Part shown: positions 27,217-36,043 of the stretch, in pieces
Numbering within the stretch: the stretch's first letter is position 1
How the letters are laid out: each line of letters starts with the position of its first letter
Source: Acinetobacter kanungonis
GTDB taxonomy: Bacteria; Pseudomonadota; Gammaproteobacteria; Pseudomonadales; Moraxellaceae
Length of the DNA stretch: 64,000 nt
NCBI RefSeq assembly: GCF_009939195.1
Contig: NZ_JAACKC010000003.1
Span: forward strand, 186,001 to 250,000
Direction of reading: 5' to 3'
Translations under genes and position numbers: made by a program
Notes under the pieces: generated by a model
Databases searched by the model: none
The model's input: only the letters and a program-made list of their open reading frames with translations
What the model was told of the DNA's origin: nothing

Positions 27217-29289
27217 TTAGTGCTGCAACACTGAAATATCCGCAACACTTGTAAACAAGCCACGTAACTGAGCCAGTAAACGTAAACGGTTGGCTTTCAA
27301 TTCTGCATCATCCGCCATCACCATTACGCCATCAAAGAAGGCATCAATTGGCGCGCGAAGGGCAGCTAATTTAGAAAGTGCTTCGGTGTAGTCTTTCGCA
27401 GCCAATAATGGCTCAACCACTGGAGTAATCGCTTGAAGTTCTGCGAATAAAGCTTTTTCAGCATCTTCAACCAGCTTCGCTTCAACTACTACCGCACCTT
27501 CTGGTGTCGTTTCTTTCGCAAGAATGTTGGCAACACGTTTGTTTGCCGCAGCAAGCGCAGCCGCTTCAGCCAAGTTACGGAAGTGATTGACCGCATTCAC
27601 ACGCTTGTCAAAATCAAGTGGAGATTTTGGAGACAAGGCTTGAACCGCTTGAATCACATCAATCGCAACACCTTGGTCTTCATATTTCGCACGGTAACGA
27701 CCTTCTAAGAATGCAACTGCATCTGCCAAAGTCTTGTCGTGATCTTTCAATACATCGCCATACGCCGCTAAAGCCAACTTGATGAGTGCTTCAATTGAAA
27801 CGTCAAGGTTGTTTTCAGTCACTAAACGCAAAATACCAATCGCAGAACGACGTAATGCAAATGGGTCTTTTGAACCTGTAGGCGCTTGACCAATACCAAA
27901 AATACCTGTGAGCGTGTCTAAACGGTCAGCAAGGGCAATGGTGGTGCCTGTCTTGGTTTGTGGTAATACATCACCCGCAAATTTAGGTAGATACTGCTCG
28001 CCTAAAGCTTCAGCCACTTCGTCATTTTCGCCTTCAAGACGTGCGTAGTAAGTACCCGCAATACCTTGAAGTTCTGGGAATTCACCCACAAGTTCAGAAG
28101 TTAAGTCACATTTTGCTAGAAGTGCTGCTTTTTCAGCATCAGCAACGGTTGCACCTGTAATTGGCGCAAGCGCTACAGCGAGTTTTGCAATACGTGTAGA
28201 TTTGTCCCAAAGCGTACCCAATTGTGCTTGGAAGACCATGTTGGCAAGCTTTTCTGAACGAGAAGCCAATGGTTGCTTTTGGTCTTGCAAGAAGAAGAAT
28301 TCAGCATCCGACAAACGTGGACGTACCACTTTCTCGTTACCTTCAATAATTTGTGTTGGGTCTTTAGACTCAATGTTTGAAACGGTAATGAAGTAAGGTT
28401 GTAACTTGTTGTCTGCATTCACCAAACAGAAGTACTTTTGGTTGTCCTGCATGGTGGTAATCAAGGCTTCTTGAGGAACAGCAAGGAAGCGTTCTTCAAA
28501 GTTGGCACGTAATGCGACAGGCCATTCAACCAATGCAGTCACTTCATCACGCAGATCCGCAGGTACAATTGCAATCGCATTCACTTCATCTGCCAATGCT
28601 TTGACTTGCTGGTCGATGATCGCTTGACGTTCTTCAAAATTCGCTACAACTTTCGCTGCACGAAGCGCATCTAAGTAAGCATCTGCATTCGCTAAAGTAA
28701 TCGCTTCGGGCGCATGGAAACGGTGACCATAAGTCACGTTGCCAGCTTTGTGATCCTGGATGGTCGCTTCAACCACTTGATCGTCTTTCAGTAATACGAC
28801 CCATTTTACAGGACGTACGAATTCGGTACGGCTTGCCGCAGAACGCATACGTTTTGCAATTGGCAAGTTGTCCAAAGCTGTTTGTAAAATTTGTGGCAAG
28901 AGTGCTTCAAGGCTTTGACCTTTCACATCTTTCAAGAAGCACACTTTTTCAACTTTACCTGCTTGGAACGTCGAAACTTGATCTGCTGTAATGCCTTGAC
29001 CGCGCATAAAGCCTTCTAAAGCTTTAGTCGGTTTGCCTTCAGCATCGTAGGCTGCTTGAACCGCAGGACCATCAAAACGCTTTTGCGTGTCAGCTTGTGC
29101 TGCATCAACATTGACAATTTTAAGGGCTAAACGACGTGGCGCTGCATAGGCTTCAATCGCATCAAATGCCAAGCCTGCATCTTTTAAGCCTTTTTCAGTT
29201 TCAGCTTTTAGGGCATCGCGTAAAGTTTTGAGGCTTTTTGGTGGAAGTTCTTCACAGCCAAGTTCAAATAAAACAGTATGTTTAGACAT
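27217..29289 (-). CDS. glyS: Glycyl-tRNA synthetase beta subunit
   Basis: A 690-residue beta chain of the bacterial alpha2beta2 GlyRS. The N-terminus ([19 protein letters not shown]), the [18 protein letters not shown] segment, [13 protein letters not shown] and the C-terminal anticodon-binding-like domain ([19 protein letters not shown]) are standard. It charges tRNA-Gly together with GlyQ. Its ATG overlaps the glyQ stop by one base, so translation is coupled. Confidence 0.97.
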   Translation of the reverse strand: MSKHTVLFELGCEELPPKSLKTLRDALKAETEKGLKDAGLAFDAIEAYAAPRRLALKIVNVDAAQADTQKRFDGPAVQAAYDAEGKPTKALEGFMRGQGITADQVSTFQAGKVEKVCFLKDVKGQSLEALLPQILQTALDNLPIAKRMRSAASRTEFVRPVKWVVLLKDDQVVEATIQDHKAGNVTYGHRFHAPEAITLANADAYLDALRAAKVVANFEERQAIIDQQVKALADEVNAIAIVPADLRDEVTALVEWPVALRANFEERFLAVPQEALITTMQDNQKYFCLVNADNKLQPYFITVSNIESKDPTQIIEGNEKVVRPRLSDAEFFFLQDQKQPLASRSEKLANMVFQAQLGTLWDKSTRIAKLAVALAPITGATVADAEKAALLAKCDLTSELVGEFPELQGIAGTYYARLEGENDEVAEALGEQYLPKFAGDVLPQTKTGTTIALADRLDTLTGIFGIGQAPTGSKDPFALRRSAIGILRLVTENNLDVSIEALIKLALAAYGDVLKDHDKTLADAVAFLEGRYRAKYEDQGVAIDVIQAVQALSPKSPLDFDKRVNAVNHFRNLAEAAALAAANKRVANILAKETTPEGAVVVEAKLVEDAEKALFAELQAITPVVEPLLAAKDYTEALSKLAALRAPIDAFFDGVMVMADDAELKANRLRLLAQLRGLFTSVADISVLQH

Positions 29290-30278
29290 TATTTGTTCTC
29301 CGCTGCTTTTTCTGCTTGAGCAGCTTCTGCTTCAACCTGAGCTTTGAGTTGCGCTAAAACTTCATCACGTAAATGTGGCTCTGCCATTGGGAAGCCCAAT
29401 TCCGCACGCGCTGCTACATAGCTTTGTGCAATCGCACGTGCCAAAGTACGCACACGTAAAATGTAACGTTGACGTTCAGTCACCGAAATAGCACCACGTG
29501 CATCAAGTAAGTTAAAGGTATGTGATGCTTTAACTACTTGTTCATAAGCAGGAAGAGACAATTTCGCTTCAATTAAACGGTTGGCTTCGCCTTCGTAGAA
29601 ATCGAACAATTCAAACAATTTGTCGACAGGGGCATATTCGAAGTTATAGGTCGATTGTTCTACTTCATTTTGATGGAACACATCGCCATAAGTCACTGTA
29701 CCGAACTGACCTTTGGTCCAAACCAAGTCGTAAACCGAGTCTACACCTTGGAGATACATCGCCAGACGCTCTAGACCATAAGTGATTTCACCTGTCACAG
29801 GGTAGCACTCAACACCACCGACTTGCTGGAAGTAAGTGAACTGAGTCACTTCCATACCGTTCAACCAAACCTCCCAACCTAAGCCCCACGCACCGAGCGT
29901 TGGAGATTCCCAGTTGTCTTCTACAAAACGGATGTCATGAACCAGTGGGTCAATCCCTATTGCTTTTAAAGAGTCGAGGTAAAGCTGTTGGATATTGTCT
30001 GGGTTTGGCTTCAGTACCACTTGGAATTGGTAGTAGTGCTGTAAACGGTTCGGGTTTTCGCCATAACGACCATCTTTCGGACGACGTGAAGGTTGTACAT
30101 AAGCCGCGTTCCACGTCTCTGGGCCTAAGGCACGAAGGAATGTCGCAGTGTGGAAAGTTCCTGCACCCATCTCCATGTCATAGGGTTGTAAAACCACACA
30201 ACCTTGTTCAGCCCAGTAGTTTTGTAAGGCAAGAATTAAGCCTTGAAATGTATCAATATGCGATATGGCGCGACTCAT
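29289..30278 (-). CDS. glyQ: Glycyl-tRNA synthetase alpha subunit
   Basis: A 329-residue class II catalytic chain from the ATG at 30278 ([19 protein letters not shown]). Class II core motifs are visible around the conserved [20 protein letters not shown] stretch, which carries motif 2. The longer in-frame start at 30344 would add 22 residues not typical of the family and is rejected. The C-terminal tail is Ala/Glu/Lys-rich. It is the first gene of glyQS. Confidence 0.97.
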   Translation of the reverse strand: MSRAISHIDTFQGLILALQNYWAEQGCVVLQPYDMEMGAGTFHTATFLRALGPETWNAAYVQPSRRPKDGRYGENPNRLQHYYQFQVVLKPNPDNIQQLYLDSLKAIGIDPLVHDIRFVEDNWESPTLGAWGLGWEVWLNGMEVTQFTYFQQVGGVECYPVTGEITYGLERLAMYLQGVDSVYDLVWTKGQFGTVTYGDVFHQNEVEQSTYNFEYAPVDKLFELFDFYEGEANRLIEAKLSLPAYEQVVKASHTFNLLDARGAISVTERQRYILRVRTLARAIAQSYVAARAELGFPMAEPHLRDEVLAQLKAQVEAEAAQAEKAAENK

Positions 30279-30538
30279 GGTGCATCCATTAAAAATTAGA
30301 GAAAAATTGCCCCTAAGTATAAGGATTTTGCAGGGGAGTGGCAAAGGGTTCAGTTGGAATCAGCAATTTAATATTTGTGCACAGCTTTGTGGTTTTTCGG
30401 TTTAAAAGTCGGTTGATAAGCGGTGATCCGAAGCTTAGGTATTTATCTTGCAAGATACCGCATACGTTTTGTGATTTGGGGAATGATTCTGCATTTTGCT
30501 ATAGTGAGGACAATGCATAACAACAAAAGCCATAACCT

Positions 30539-30952
30539 ATGCTGAAATCGATTTCTTTTATTTTATTGCTCACACTTTTTTGTAGTGGCGCGGTCTATGC
30601 GCAACCAGCTCAAGAAGAGCCTGATCCTTATAATGCGTGTGTTGAGCAAACCATTCAAGAACAGCAGCTTGCCAGTATCAATAACAGCGTGGTACAGATT
30701 TGTTCCGACCAAGCCAAGCACGGCTATGAAAAGCAAATTGTGGCCTTGCTCGATCAAATTCGGGTACAAAGTGCAGATTGGAAGCAGCCTGAGCGTTACC
30801 AAGCCATTTTGAAATCACAGCGTTTGTGGAAAACTTATGTCGATCAAGAATGTGAGAATGCAGGGCAGTATATTGGTTCACCGATGTATGCTTATTGCCC
30901 GATGCAACACTATGCAGAGCGGGTGTTGCAGTTACAGCTCTATATCGACTAA
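30539..30952 (+). CDS. Exported LprI/DUF1311-like protein
   Basis: 137 residues with a signal peptide (MLKSISFILLLTLFCSGAVYA). The mature part has four cysteines (YNACVEQ, VQICSDQ, DQECENA, YAYCPMQ) and the DUF1311-like block SQRLWKTYVDQECENAG, similar to lysozyme-inhibitor LprI N-terminal domains. A periplasmic role is likely. Whether it inhibits lysozyme cannot be told from the sequence. It is divergent from glyQ. Confidence 0.72.
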   Translation: MLKSISFILLLTLFCSGAVYAQPAQEEPDPYNACVEQTIQEQQLASINNSVVQICSDQAKHGYEKQIVALLDQIRVQSADWKQPERYQAILKSQRLWKTYVDQECENAGQYIGSPMYAYCPMQHYAERVLQLQLYID

Positions 30953-31061
30953 ATCTTAAAGGTTTAAGAATTAAAAAAGTTGATTGTTATAACCTGTAAA
31001 ATAGATACATCTTATTGTTTAGCCCACGTATAATTTGCAAGCCTGCCTAGAATAAAGAAGG

Positions 31062-32177
31062 ATGACCGTGTTTCAGACTCAGCTTGAATGGTTAAATCAT
31101 CTCAAACCCAATTTTAAAGTGTTACCTTTGAAGGAACGCCTAGTCTGCGGTTTCGGTGCATTATTGGGTCTGACACTGTCATCTTTGATCAGTTGGTGGG
31201 TACTAGGTGATATTAACGCATGGTATATCGCCCCTATGGGCGCTTCATCTGTCTTGTTGTTTGCTGTACCTTCCAGTCCATTGGCACAGCCGTGGAATAT
31301 GATCATTGGCAATACGTTGGCGGGTTTTATTGGCGTAACGTGTGCGCTGTATCTGCCGAATTTAACGGAAGCCTTTAGTATTGCGGTGGCGTTGTCTATT
31401 TTCCTGATGATGACCACAGATTCTTTACATCCGCCCAGTGGTGCAGTCGCCATTACTGCGGTACTGGGTGGGAAAAACGTACATGACATGGGCTATGCGT
31501 TTATTGCCTATCCAGTGCTGTTGAATTCGCTGTTGTTGTTGCTGATTGCGATTGGGTTTAATCGGATGTTGGGGCGTCAATATCCGCAAACGGCACAGCT
31601 CAATTTACGTTCTAATGATCCGACCCCAACGCAAAAAGTCACCATTCAGCCACAAGATATTCAGAATGTCTTGGAACATCAGCCGCAGTTGCTGGATATC
31701 AGTGAATATGATTTACAGAAGATTATTCTGAAGGCACAGCAAATTGCCAACGCGCGTGCGGTGAATGAACTAACCTGCCAAGACCTCATGTCTAAAGATG
31801 TCACCATGTTGAATGCGCAGGATGATATTCATCTGGCTTTGGATAAGTTCAAGCAGATTAACTTGATGAGCTTGCCTGTGGTGAATGATGCACGGCAGTT
31901 GGTGGGGACTTTGGCGCTGTATGATGTGGTGGAATGGTTTAAACGTGCTGCTGACCCTAAAGCCAGTTGGGAACATCAGGTGCAACAGATTATGAATCGA
32001 CAAGTGGTGACGGTGCAGCCAAGTCAACCCATCCAAGATTTGGTGCCGTACTTTGTTGAGCGCTCATTTAACTATATTCCTGTGGTTGAGCAGCAACAAC
32101 TGGTCGGTATGATTAGTCGCGCAGATATGATTGCGGCATTGAACCAGCAATTGATTCAACTGAAACAGCAAAAATGA
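31062..32177 (+). CDS. HPP-family membrane protein with C-terminal CBS pair
   Basis: 371 residues. Residues 20-165 carry four hydrophobic segments and the HPP signature (TTDSLHPPSGAVAITAV), a family of four-helix integral membrane proteins, some linked to nitrite transport in plastids and cyanobacteria. Residues 235-370 hold two CBS domains (DLMSKDVTMLNAQDDI and QIMNRQVVTVQPSQPI), which usually sense adenosyl nucleotides. A nucleotide-gated channel or transporter is inferred. AGAAGGATG precedes the start. Confidence 0.85.
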   Translation: MTVFQTQLEWLNHLKPNFKVLPLKERLVCGFGALLGLTLSSLISWWVLGDINAWYIAPMGASSVLLFAVPSSPLAQPWNMIIGNTLAGFIGVTCALYLPNLTEAFSIAVALSIFLMMTTDSLHPPSGAVAITAVLGGKNVHDMGYAFIAYPVLLNSLLLLLIAIGFNRMLGRQYPQTAQLNLRSNDPTPTQKVTIQPQDIQNVLEHQPQLLDISEYDLQKIILKAQQIANARAVNELTCQDLMSKDVTMLNAQDDIHLALDKFKQINLMSLPVVNDARQLVGTLALYDVVEWFKRAADPKASWEHQVQQIMNRQVVTVQPSQPIQDLVPYFVERSFNYIPVVEQQQLVGMISRADMIAALNQQLIQLKQQK

Positions 32178-32188
32178 TGGGCTGATAT

Positions 32189-32225
32189 AAAAAAAGCTAC
32201 GACTCTTTGGGGAAAAAGCCGTAGC
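32189..32225 (-). terminator. Intrinsic terminator of the PspC-like gene
   Basis: On the minus strand GCTACG and CGTAGC arms pair around a loop of about 18 bases and are followed by a run of Ts. It lies between the HPP-CBS and PspC genes, which converge here. Confidence 0.65.
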
Positions 32226-32261
32226 GACCAAAACGGTAGGTCAAATGATGTTCATGAAAAC

Positions 32262-32528
32262 CTATAATGGCGATTTGTGATTATTTACGGTCCGCATTGG
32301 ACGCTGGTAATTCGATGAATCGGAATAACTCTCGTCCTGACGTTTTGGAATCACTAACCATAAAACCAAATACACAAGAATGCCTGGAAAAGCGGCACTC
32401 ATCACTGAAACTAAAAAGAAGATAATTCTTAATAAGTTTGCGTTCCAACCAAAACGTTCAGCAATACCGCCCATAACACCTGCAATTATATTTTGGCGAT
32501 TCGAACGATATAAACCAACATTGGCCAT
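32262..32528 (-). CDS. PspC-domain small membrane protein
   Basis: 88 residues from the ATG at 32528, preceded by AAGGAG. The sequence LYRSNRQNIIAGVMGGIAERFGWN is the PspC signature, followed by one hydrophobic helix region (LLRIIFFLVSVMSAAFPGILVYLVLWLVIP) and a charged tail. PspC proteins take part in envelope stress sensing. No pspA/pspB genes are nearby, so a stand-alone role is likely. A longer in-frame start at 32594 is rejected because the ribosome site supports 32528. Confidence 0.85.
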   Translation of the reverse strand: MANVGLYRSNRQNIIAGVMGGIAERFGWNANLLRIIFFLVSVMSAAFPGILVYLVLWLVIPKRQDESYSDSSNYQRPMRTVNNHKSPL

Positions 32529-32823
32529 CGAGGTCTCCTTAGAAAATAACTGAGAGATTTTATGTAATCTCATAATTAATAAATGGTGATGCAATTCAAT
32601 TTTTAAAGCAAAGCCAGCATGAAAATAGTTAAGTTATGTAAAGAAAGATTTGCTCTGAGCTGCGCTGTACATAAAATGTGATCAAATTTACAGATGCCTT
32701 TATTTTTGACAAGCAAATACAGGCACTTGCGATGCTATTGCTGAATTTAAGGAAAAATAATGCCATAGCATTTTTTACCCTTTGGGTGCTCGGTCAAATG
32801 AAAGTGGATTGTGTATTAACGTG

Positions 32824-33480
32824 ATGAAATGGAACAGTTTAAAACTTCGTCCGAAGTTCGGCTGGCAGCTCTTGGGTTGCCTATGCGCCAGTCTGGTGGT
32901 CGCGGCGTGTAGCCGATCGTCAACGCCAGCGGATGAGCCGACGGCTTCTGCCGCAGAAGAGCAGCCCGCATCAGTTGTCAATCCGCCTCAGTCTGGTAAA
33001 AAACTCACGGAACTGGCAGGGCAGGCAAGTATGCCGGACAATGAAGCAGCATCTACGGTACAACAGGCTTCAGCCGAGGATAAAGCCCCTTATATTGGGC
33101 GCTATCACGTTCAGATTTCCTGTAAAGATGATTTTGTGCAATGCTCGGAAGGCTCTGCAGAATATATTTTGACCTTGGCTGCTGATGGTTCTGCGTATCG
33201 CAGTATCATTTATACGGGAAAACTGTTTAGCGAAAAAATGGCGGAAGACAGTAATATTCGCACTTACCGCCGAGATACATGGTCGGTCAATCCTGAAAAT
33301 GCTGAACTGGTGGTGCATTTAGAAGAAGGTGCAAAATTTTATTATCGGGTCGACCAGCAACATAATTTAATTCTAGATATAGATCGAACTTTAGACTTGA
33401 ATAATCAAACCAATCAGCACTTTTTCGCAGCAGGTTATCCCATGCCGACACAAGCGTATCGCTTGATCAAAGATCAATAA
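32824..33480 (+). CDS. Predicted lipoprotein, NlpE-like C-terminal domain
   Basis: 218 residues from the ATG at 32824. The lipoprotein signal ends CLCASLVVAAC (lipobox VAAC) and is followed by Ser, predicting outer-membrane localisation. Residues 20-70 are Ala/Pro/Ser-rich linker. The folded part begins near APYIGRYHVQISCKDDFVQC, with two cysteines, and resembles the NlpE N-terminal barrel (KDDFVQCSEGSAEYILTLA, FYYRVDQQHNLILD). NlpE-like is an inference from this pattern, without the CxxC motif. Confidence 0.7.
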   Translation: MKWNSLKLRPKFGWQLLGCLCASLVVAACSRSSTPADEPTASAAEEQPASVVNPPQSGKKLTELAGQASMPDNEAASTVQQASAEDKAPYIGRYHVQISCKDDFVQCSEGSAEYILTLAADGSAYRSIIYTGKLFSEKMAEDSNIRTYRRDTWSVNPENAELVVHLEEGAKFYYRVDQQHNLILDIDRTLDLNNQTNQHFFAAGYPMPTQAYRLIKDQ

Positions 33481-33586
33481 TACTGGGCTTAAATTTGTTG
33501 AAGAGCTAAAAAAATATAAACGCAAGCTTAGAGCTTGAGAGCAGCAGTGCTGAAGAGAAATAAATTTGAAGAAGCTTTGAAATAAA

Positions 33587-33662
33587 TGGTGGGTCGTCCG
33601 CGACTCGAACGCGGGACCAACGGATTAAAAGTCCGCTGCTCTACCAACTGAGCTAACGACCC
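33587..33662 (-). tRNA. tRNA-Lys (anticodon TTT), copy 1
   Basis: On the minus strand a 76-base cloverleaf starts GGGTCGTTAGCTCAG, has the anticodon loop CTTTTAA, a T-arm GTTCGAGTC, and ends with an encoded CCA. It is identical to the two copies upstream on the same strand. Confidence 0.97.
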
Positions 33663-33710
33663 ATTTAGAATGCTTTCATATTATGACAGCTTTTTAATCA
33701 AGCTTAAAGA

Positions 33711-33786
33711 TGGTGGGTCGTCCGCGACTCGAACGCGGGACCAACGGATTAAAAGTCCGCTGCTCTACCAACTGAGCTAACGACCC
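33711..33786 (-). tRNA. tRNA-Lys (anticodon TTT), copy 2
   Basis: Same 76-base cloverleaf as its neighbours, including the encoded CCA end. It is separated from copy 1 by 48 bases. Confidence 0.97.
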
Positions 33787-33804
33787 ATCAGGAATCAAAA
33801 TAAG

Positions 33805-33880
33805 TGGTGGGTCGTCCGCGACTCGAACGCGGGACCAACGGATTAAAAGTCCGCTGCTCTACCAACTGAGCTAACGACCC
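33805..33880 (-). tRNA. tRNA-Lys (anticodon TTT), copy 3
   Basis: Same 76-base cloverleaf with encoded CCA; 18 bases separate it from copy 2. As the first copy in transcription order it likely lies nearest the promoter of the array. Confidence 0.97.
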
Positions 33881-34013
33881 ATCTCGTTTTGATGGAGCGT
33901 ATTGTAGCAAGATATGACACGAGCGCAAGAGAAAAATCGCAAAGTTGTTGATGTTTGATTATAAATACAACAACTTTGCCTGATTTTATGCAAAAAAATG
34001 CCGATTTCTCAGT

Positions 34014-35855
34014 TTAGAAGCGGTATTGGTACTGCTGAATGTTGCTATAGATTTCTGTATCCATATCGCAATAGGCACTGCTATTCGGTAATAAGACCAA
34101 AATTTGCTCATCAGTTTTTTCAGGATTGAATGCTTGCTCTTTCAGTTTATTCTTCTGATATTTAAAGGTGCCTGTGGTTTCAACCTGTTTCTGTACCCGT
34201 AAAAATACTGGGACAGCATAGGCAGGCAGACTCTTTTTAAAGCAGTTGACCATGGCTTGCAGGTCTTGCTCATTCAGTTGAACTTGTTCTGCCAACGTGA
34301 TGGCGGCCATACCTGCGCGACCATTGGTATGCGGGATTTCCACGCCATAAACGACAGCTTCAACAATTTTAGGGTACTCACACAGCATGTTTTCCACTTC
34401 GGTGGTAGAGACGTTTTCACCTTTCCAGCGGAAGGTATCTCCCAAACGGTCGACAAACTGTGCATGACGGAAGCCAATATCGCGGACCAAATCACCCGTA
34501 TTAAAGAAGGCATCTCCTTGTTTAAACACATTTTGCATGATCACGGATTTGTTCTTTTCAGGGTCGGTATAGCCATCAAAAGGTGAGCGGCGGGTAATTT
34601 TTCCGACTAACAAACCAACCTCGCCTTTTGCGACTTTTTGACACCAGCCTTGTGCATCACGAATCGGCTCATTCTTTTCTTTGTCGAATTGAATAATCGC
34701 ATACGGTGTAGGCGAGAAACCCACGGTATTGTCGAAATTAAACACGTTGCTAAAGCCGACATTGCCTTCACTCGAGGCATACAGTTCCAGTACTTCTTCA
34801 ACACCAAAACGTTGCTTGAATTTGTCCCAAATATTTGGGCGCATGCCATTGCCAATCATCTTTTTCACACGATGGGCACGGTCTAAATCCGATGCAGGTG
34901 CATCCATTAAGTAGCGGCACAACTCTCCGACATAGCCAATTGCAGAGGCATCAAATTTCTGTACGTCTTTCCAGAAAGAGGAGGTGGAGTATTTACGACG
35001 CAGGGCCAATGCGGCACTCCCTGCAATCACGCCACACCAGCACACCACAATGCCTGTGGCATGGTAGAGCGGCAGGGTCACATACATTACGTCTTTGCTG
35101 TTTAAGCCCAGCACATGCCCGTACGTGCCATAAGCGAGGGTCCAGCGGCTGTGGGTGAAAATCACGGCTTTCGGCAAGCCAGTGGTTCCCGAGGTGTAGA
35201 TATAAAATAAACCGTCTTTGCCTTTGACACTGTGTGTAGTTGGCGTGTTAAAGGTTGGGAAGGTGATAATTTCATTGGCCAAATTCAGATATTGCGCAGG
35301 TGCATTACCTGCATCTTGACGTGTTTCTTGATCGGCAAACCAGTAAAAACGCTGTTCAGGCAAATTCAGCTCTTGACGAATTTCATCGACCGCTTTGCGG
35401 CATTCTTCACCGACAATCAAAGCAATTGGATGAACTAAATTGATGCTATGCGCCAGTACCTTGCCCACTTGGGAGGTGTTCACCAGTGCTGCAGTCACGC
35501 CAATTTTAGCCAATGCCAGTACCGTGGCAACCAGTTCAGGGCGGTTTTCAATCATGACCGCAATCACATCGCCTTTTTGCGCGCCAATCGACAAATAATA
35601 ATGTCCAATCTGGTTGGCCCAGTCGTTGAGCTGCTGGTAAGTATATTTTTGTTCTTCAAATAGGAGTGCAGCGCCATGAGGATTGCGTTTGACCGCTTTT
35701 TCAAAGGCAATCCCTAAACCAGCAGGAGAATTTGGGGTGCGGATATAGGCTTGTTTCAACCCTGTAACCAGATGCGGCAGTTTTCCAAGAAATTGTGGGA
35801 TTTTGGCAGCGACGTCTGTAATTCCAATAAGATCGCTTTGTGTGGTTTGGCTCAT
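34014..35855 (-). CDS. Long-chain acyl-CoA synthetase (FATP/VLACS type)
   Basis: A 613-residue AMP-forming adenylating enzyme. The P-loop-like signature is FYIYTSGTTGLPKAVIFTHSR; later come ELYASSEGNVGF, NTGDLVRDIGFRHAQFVDRLGDTFRWKGENVS (adenylation motif) and the catalytic Lys region KYQKNKLKEQAF. It resembles the very-long-chain/FATP group rather than FadD. It would activate fatty acids for beta-oxidation or lipid synthesis. A single-gene transcript next to the tRNA array. Confidence 0.9.
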   Translation of the reverse strand: MSQTTQSDLIGITDVAAKIPQFLGKLPHLVTGLKQAYIRTPNSPAGLGIAFEKAVKRNPHGAALLFEEQKYTYQQLNDWANQIGHYYLSIGAQKGDVIAVMIENRPELVATVLALAKIGVTAALVNTSQVGKVLAHSINLVHPIALIVGEECRKAVDEIRQELNLPEQRFYWFADQETRQDAGNAPAQYLNLANEIITFPTFNTPTTHSVKGKDGLFYIYTSGTTGLPKAVIFTHSRWTLAYGTYGHVLGLNSKDVMYVTLPLYHATGIVVCWCGVIAGSAALALRRKYSTSSFWKDVQKFDASAIGYVGELCRYLMDAPASDLDRAHRVKKMIGNGMRPNIWDKFKQRFGVEEVLELYASSEGNVGFSNVFNFDNTVGFSPTPYAIIQFDKEKNEPIRDAQGWCQKVAKGEVGLLVGKITRRSPFDGYTDPEKNKSVIMQNVFKQGDAFFNTGDLVRDIGFRHAQFVDRLGDTFRWKGENVSTTEVENMLCEYPKIVEAVVYGVEIPHTNGRAGMAAITLAEQVQLNEQDLQAMVNCFKKSLPAYAVPVFLRVQKQVETTGTFKYQKNKLKEQAFNPEKTDEQILVLLPNSSAYCDMDTEIYSNIQQYQYRF

Positions 35856-35982
35856 AAGAATCCTATTTATTTTTCGTGTCCAATACGATGTCTTTGTCTA
35901 CAGGTTGAACGAGGTAATCTGTACAGTTGTCCTTTTAATCGTTTCTTTCTAGTGCAATCAACCTAATCTGCTCAAAATAACA

Positions 35983-36015
35983 AAAAAAACCTAGCCATCG
36001 AAATGACTAGGTTTT
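35983..36015 (-). terminator. Intrinsic terminator of rne
   Basis: AAAACCTAG and CTAGGTTTT pair, with a run of eight As on the left that gives a T-run on the minus-strand transcript. It lies just after the rne stop. Confidence 0.85.
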
Positions 36016-36043
36016 AATTTTTTCACAGCAATTGGGTAAATAC

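Noticed and set aside
30338..30520. 60-residue frame between glyQ and the LprI-like gene
   Set aside because: It has no good ribosome site and covers the divergent promoter region.
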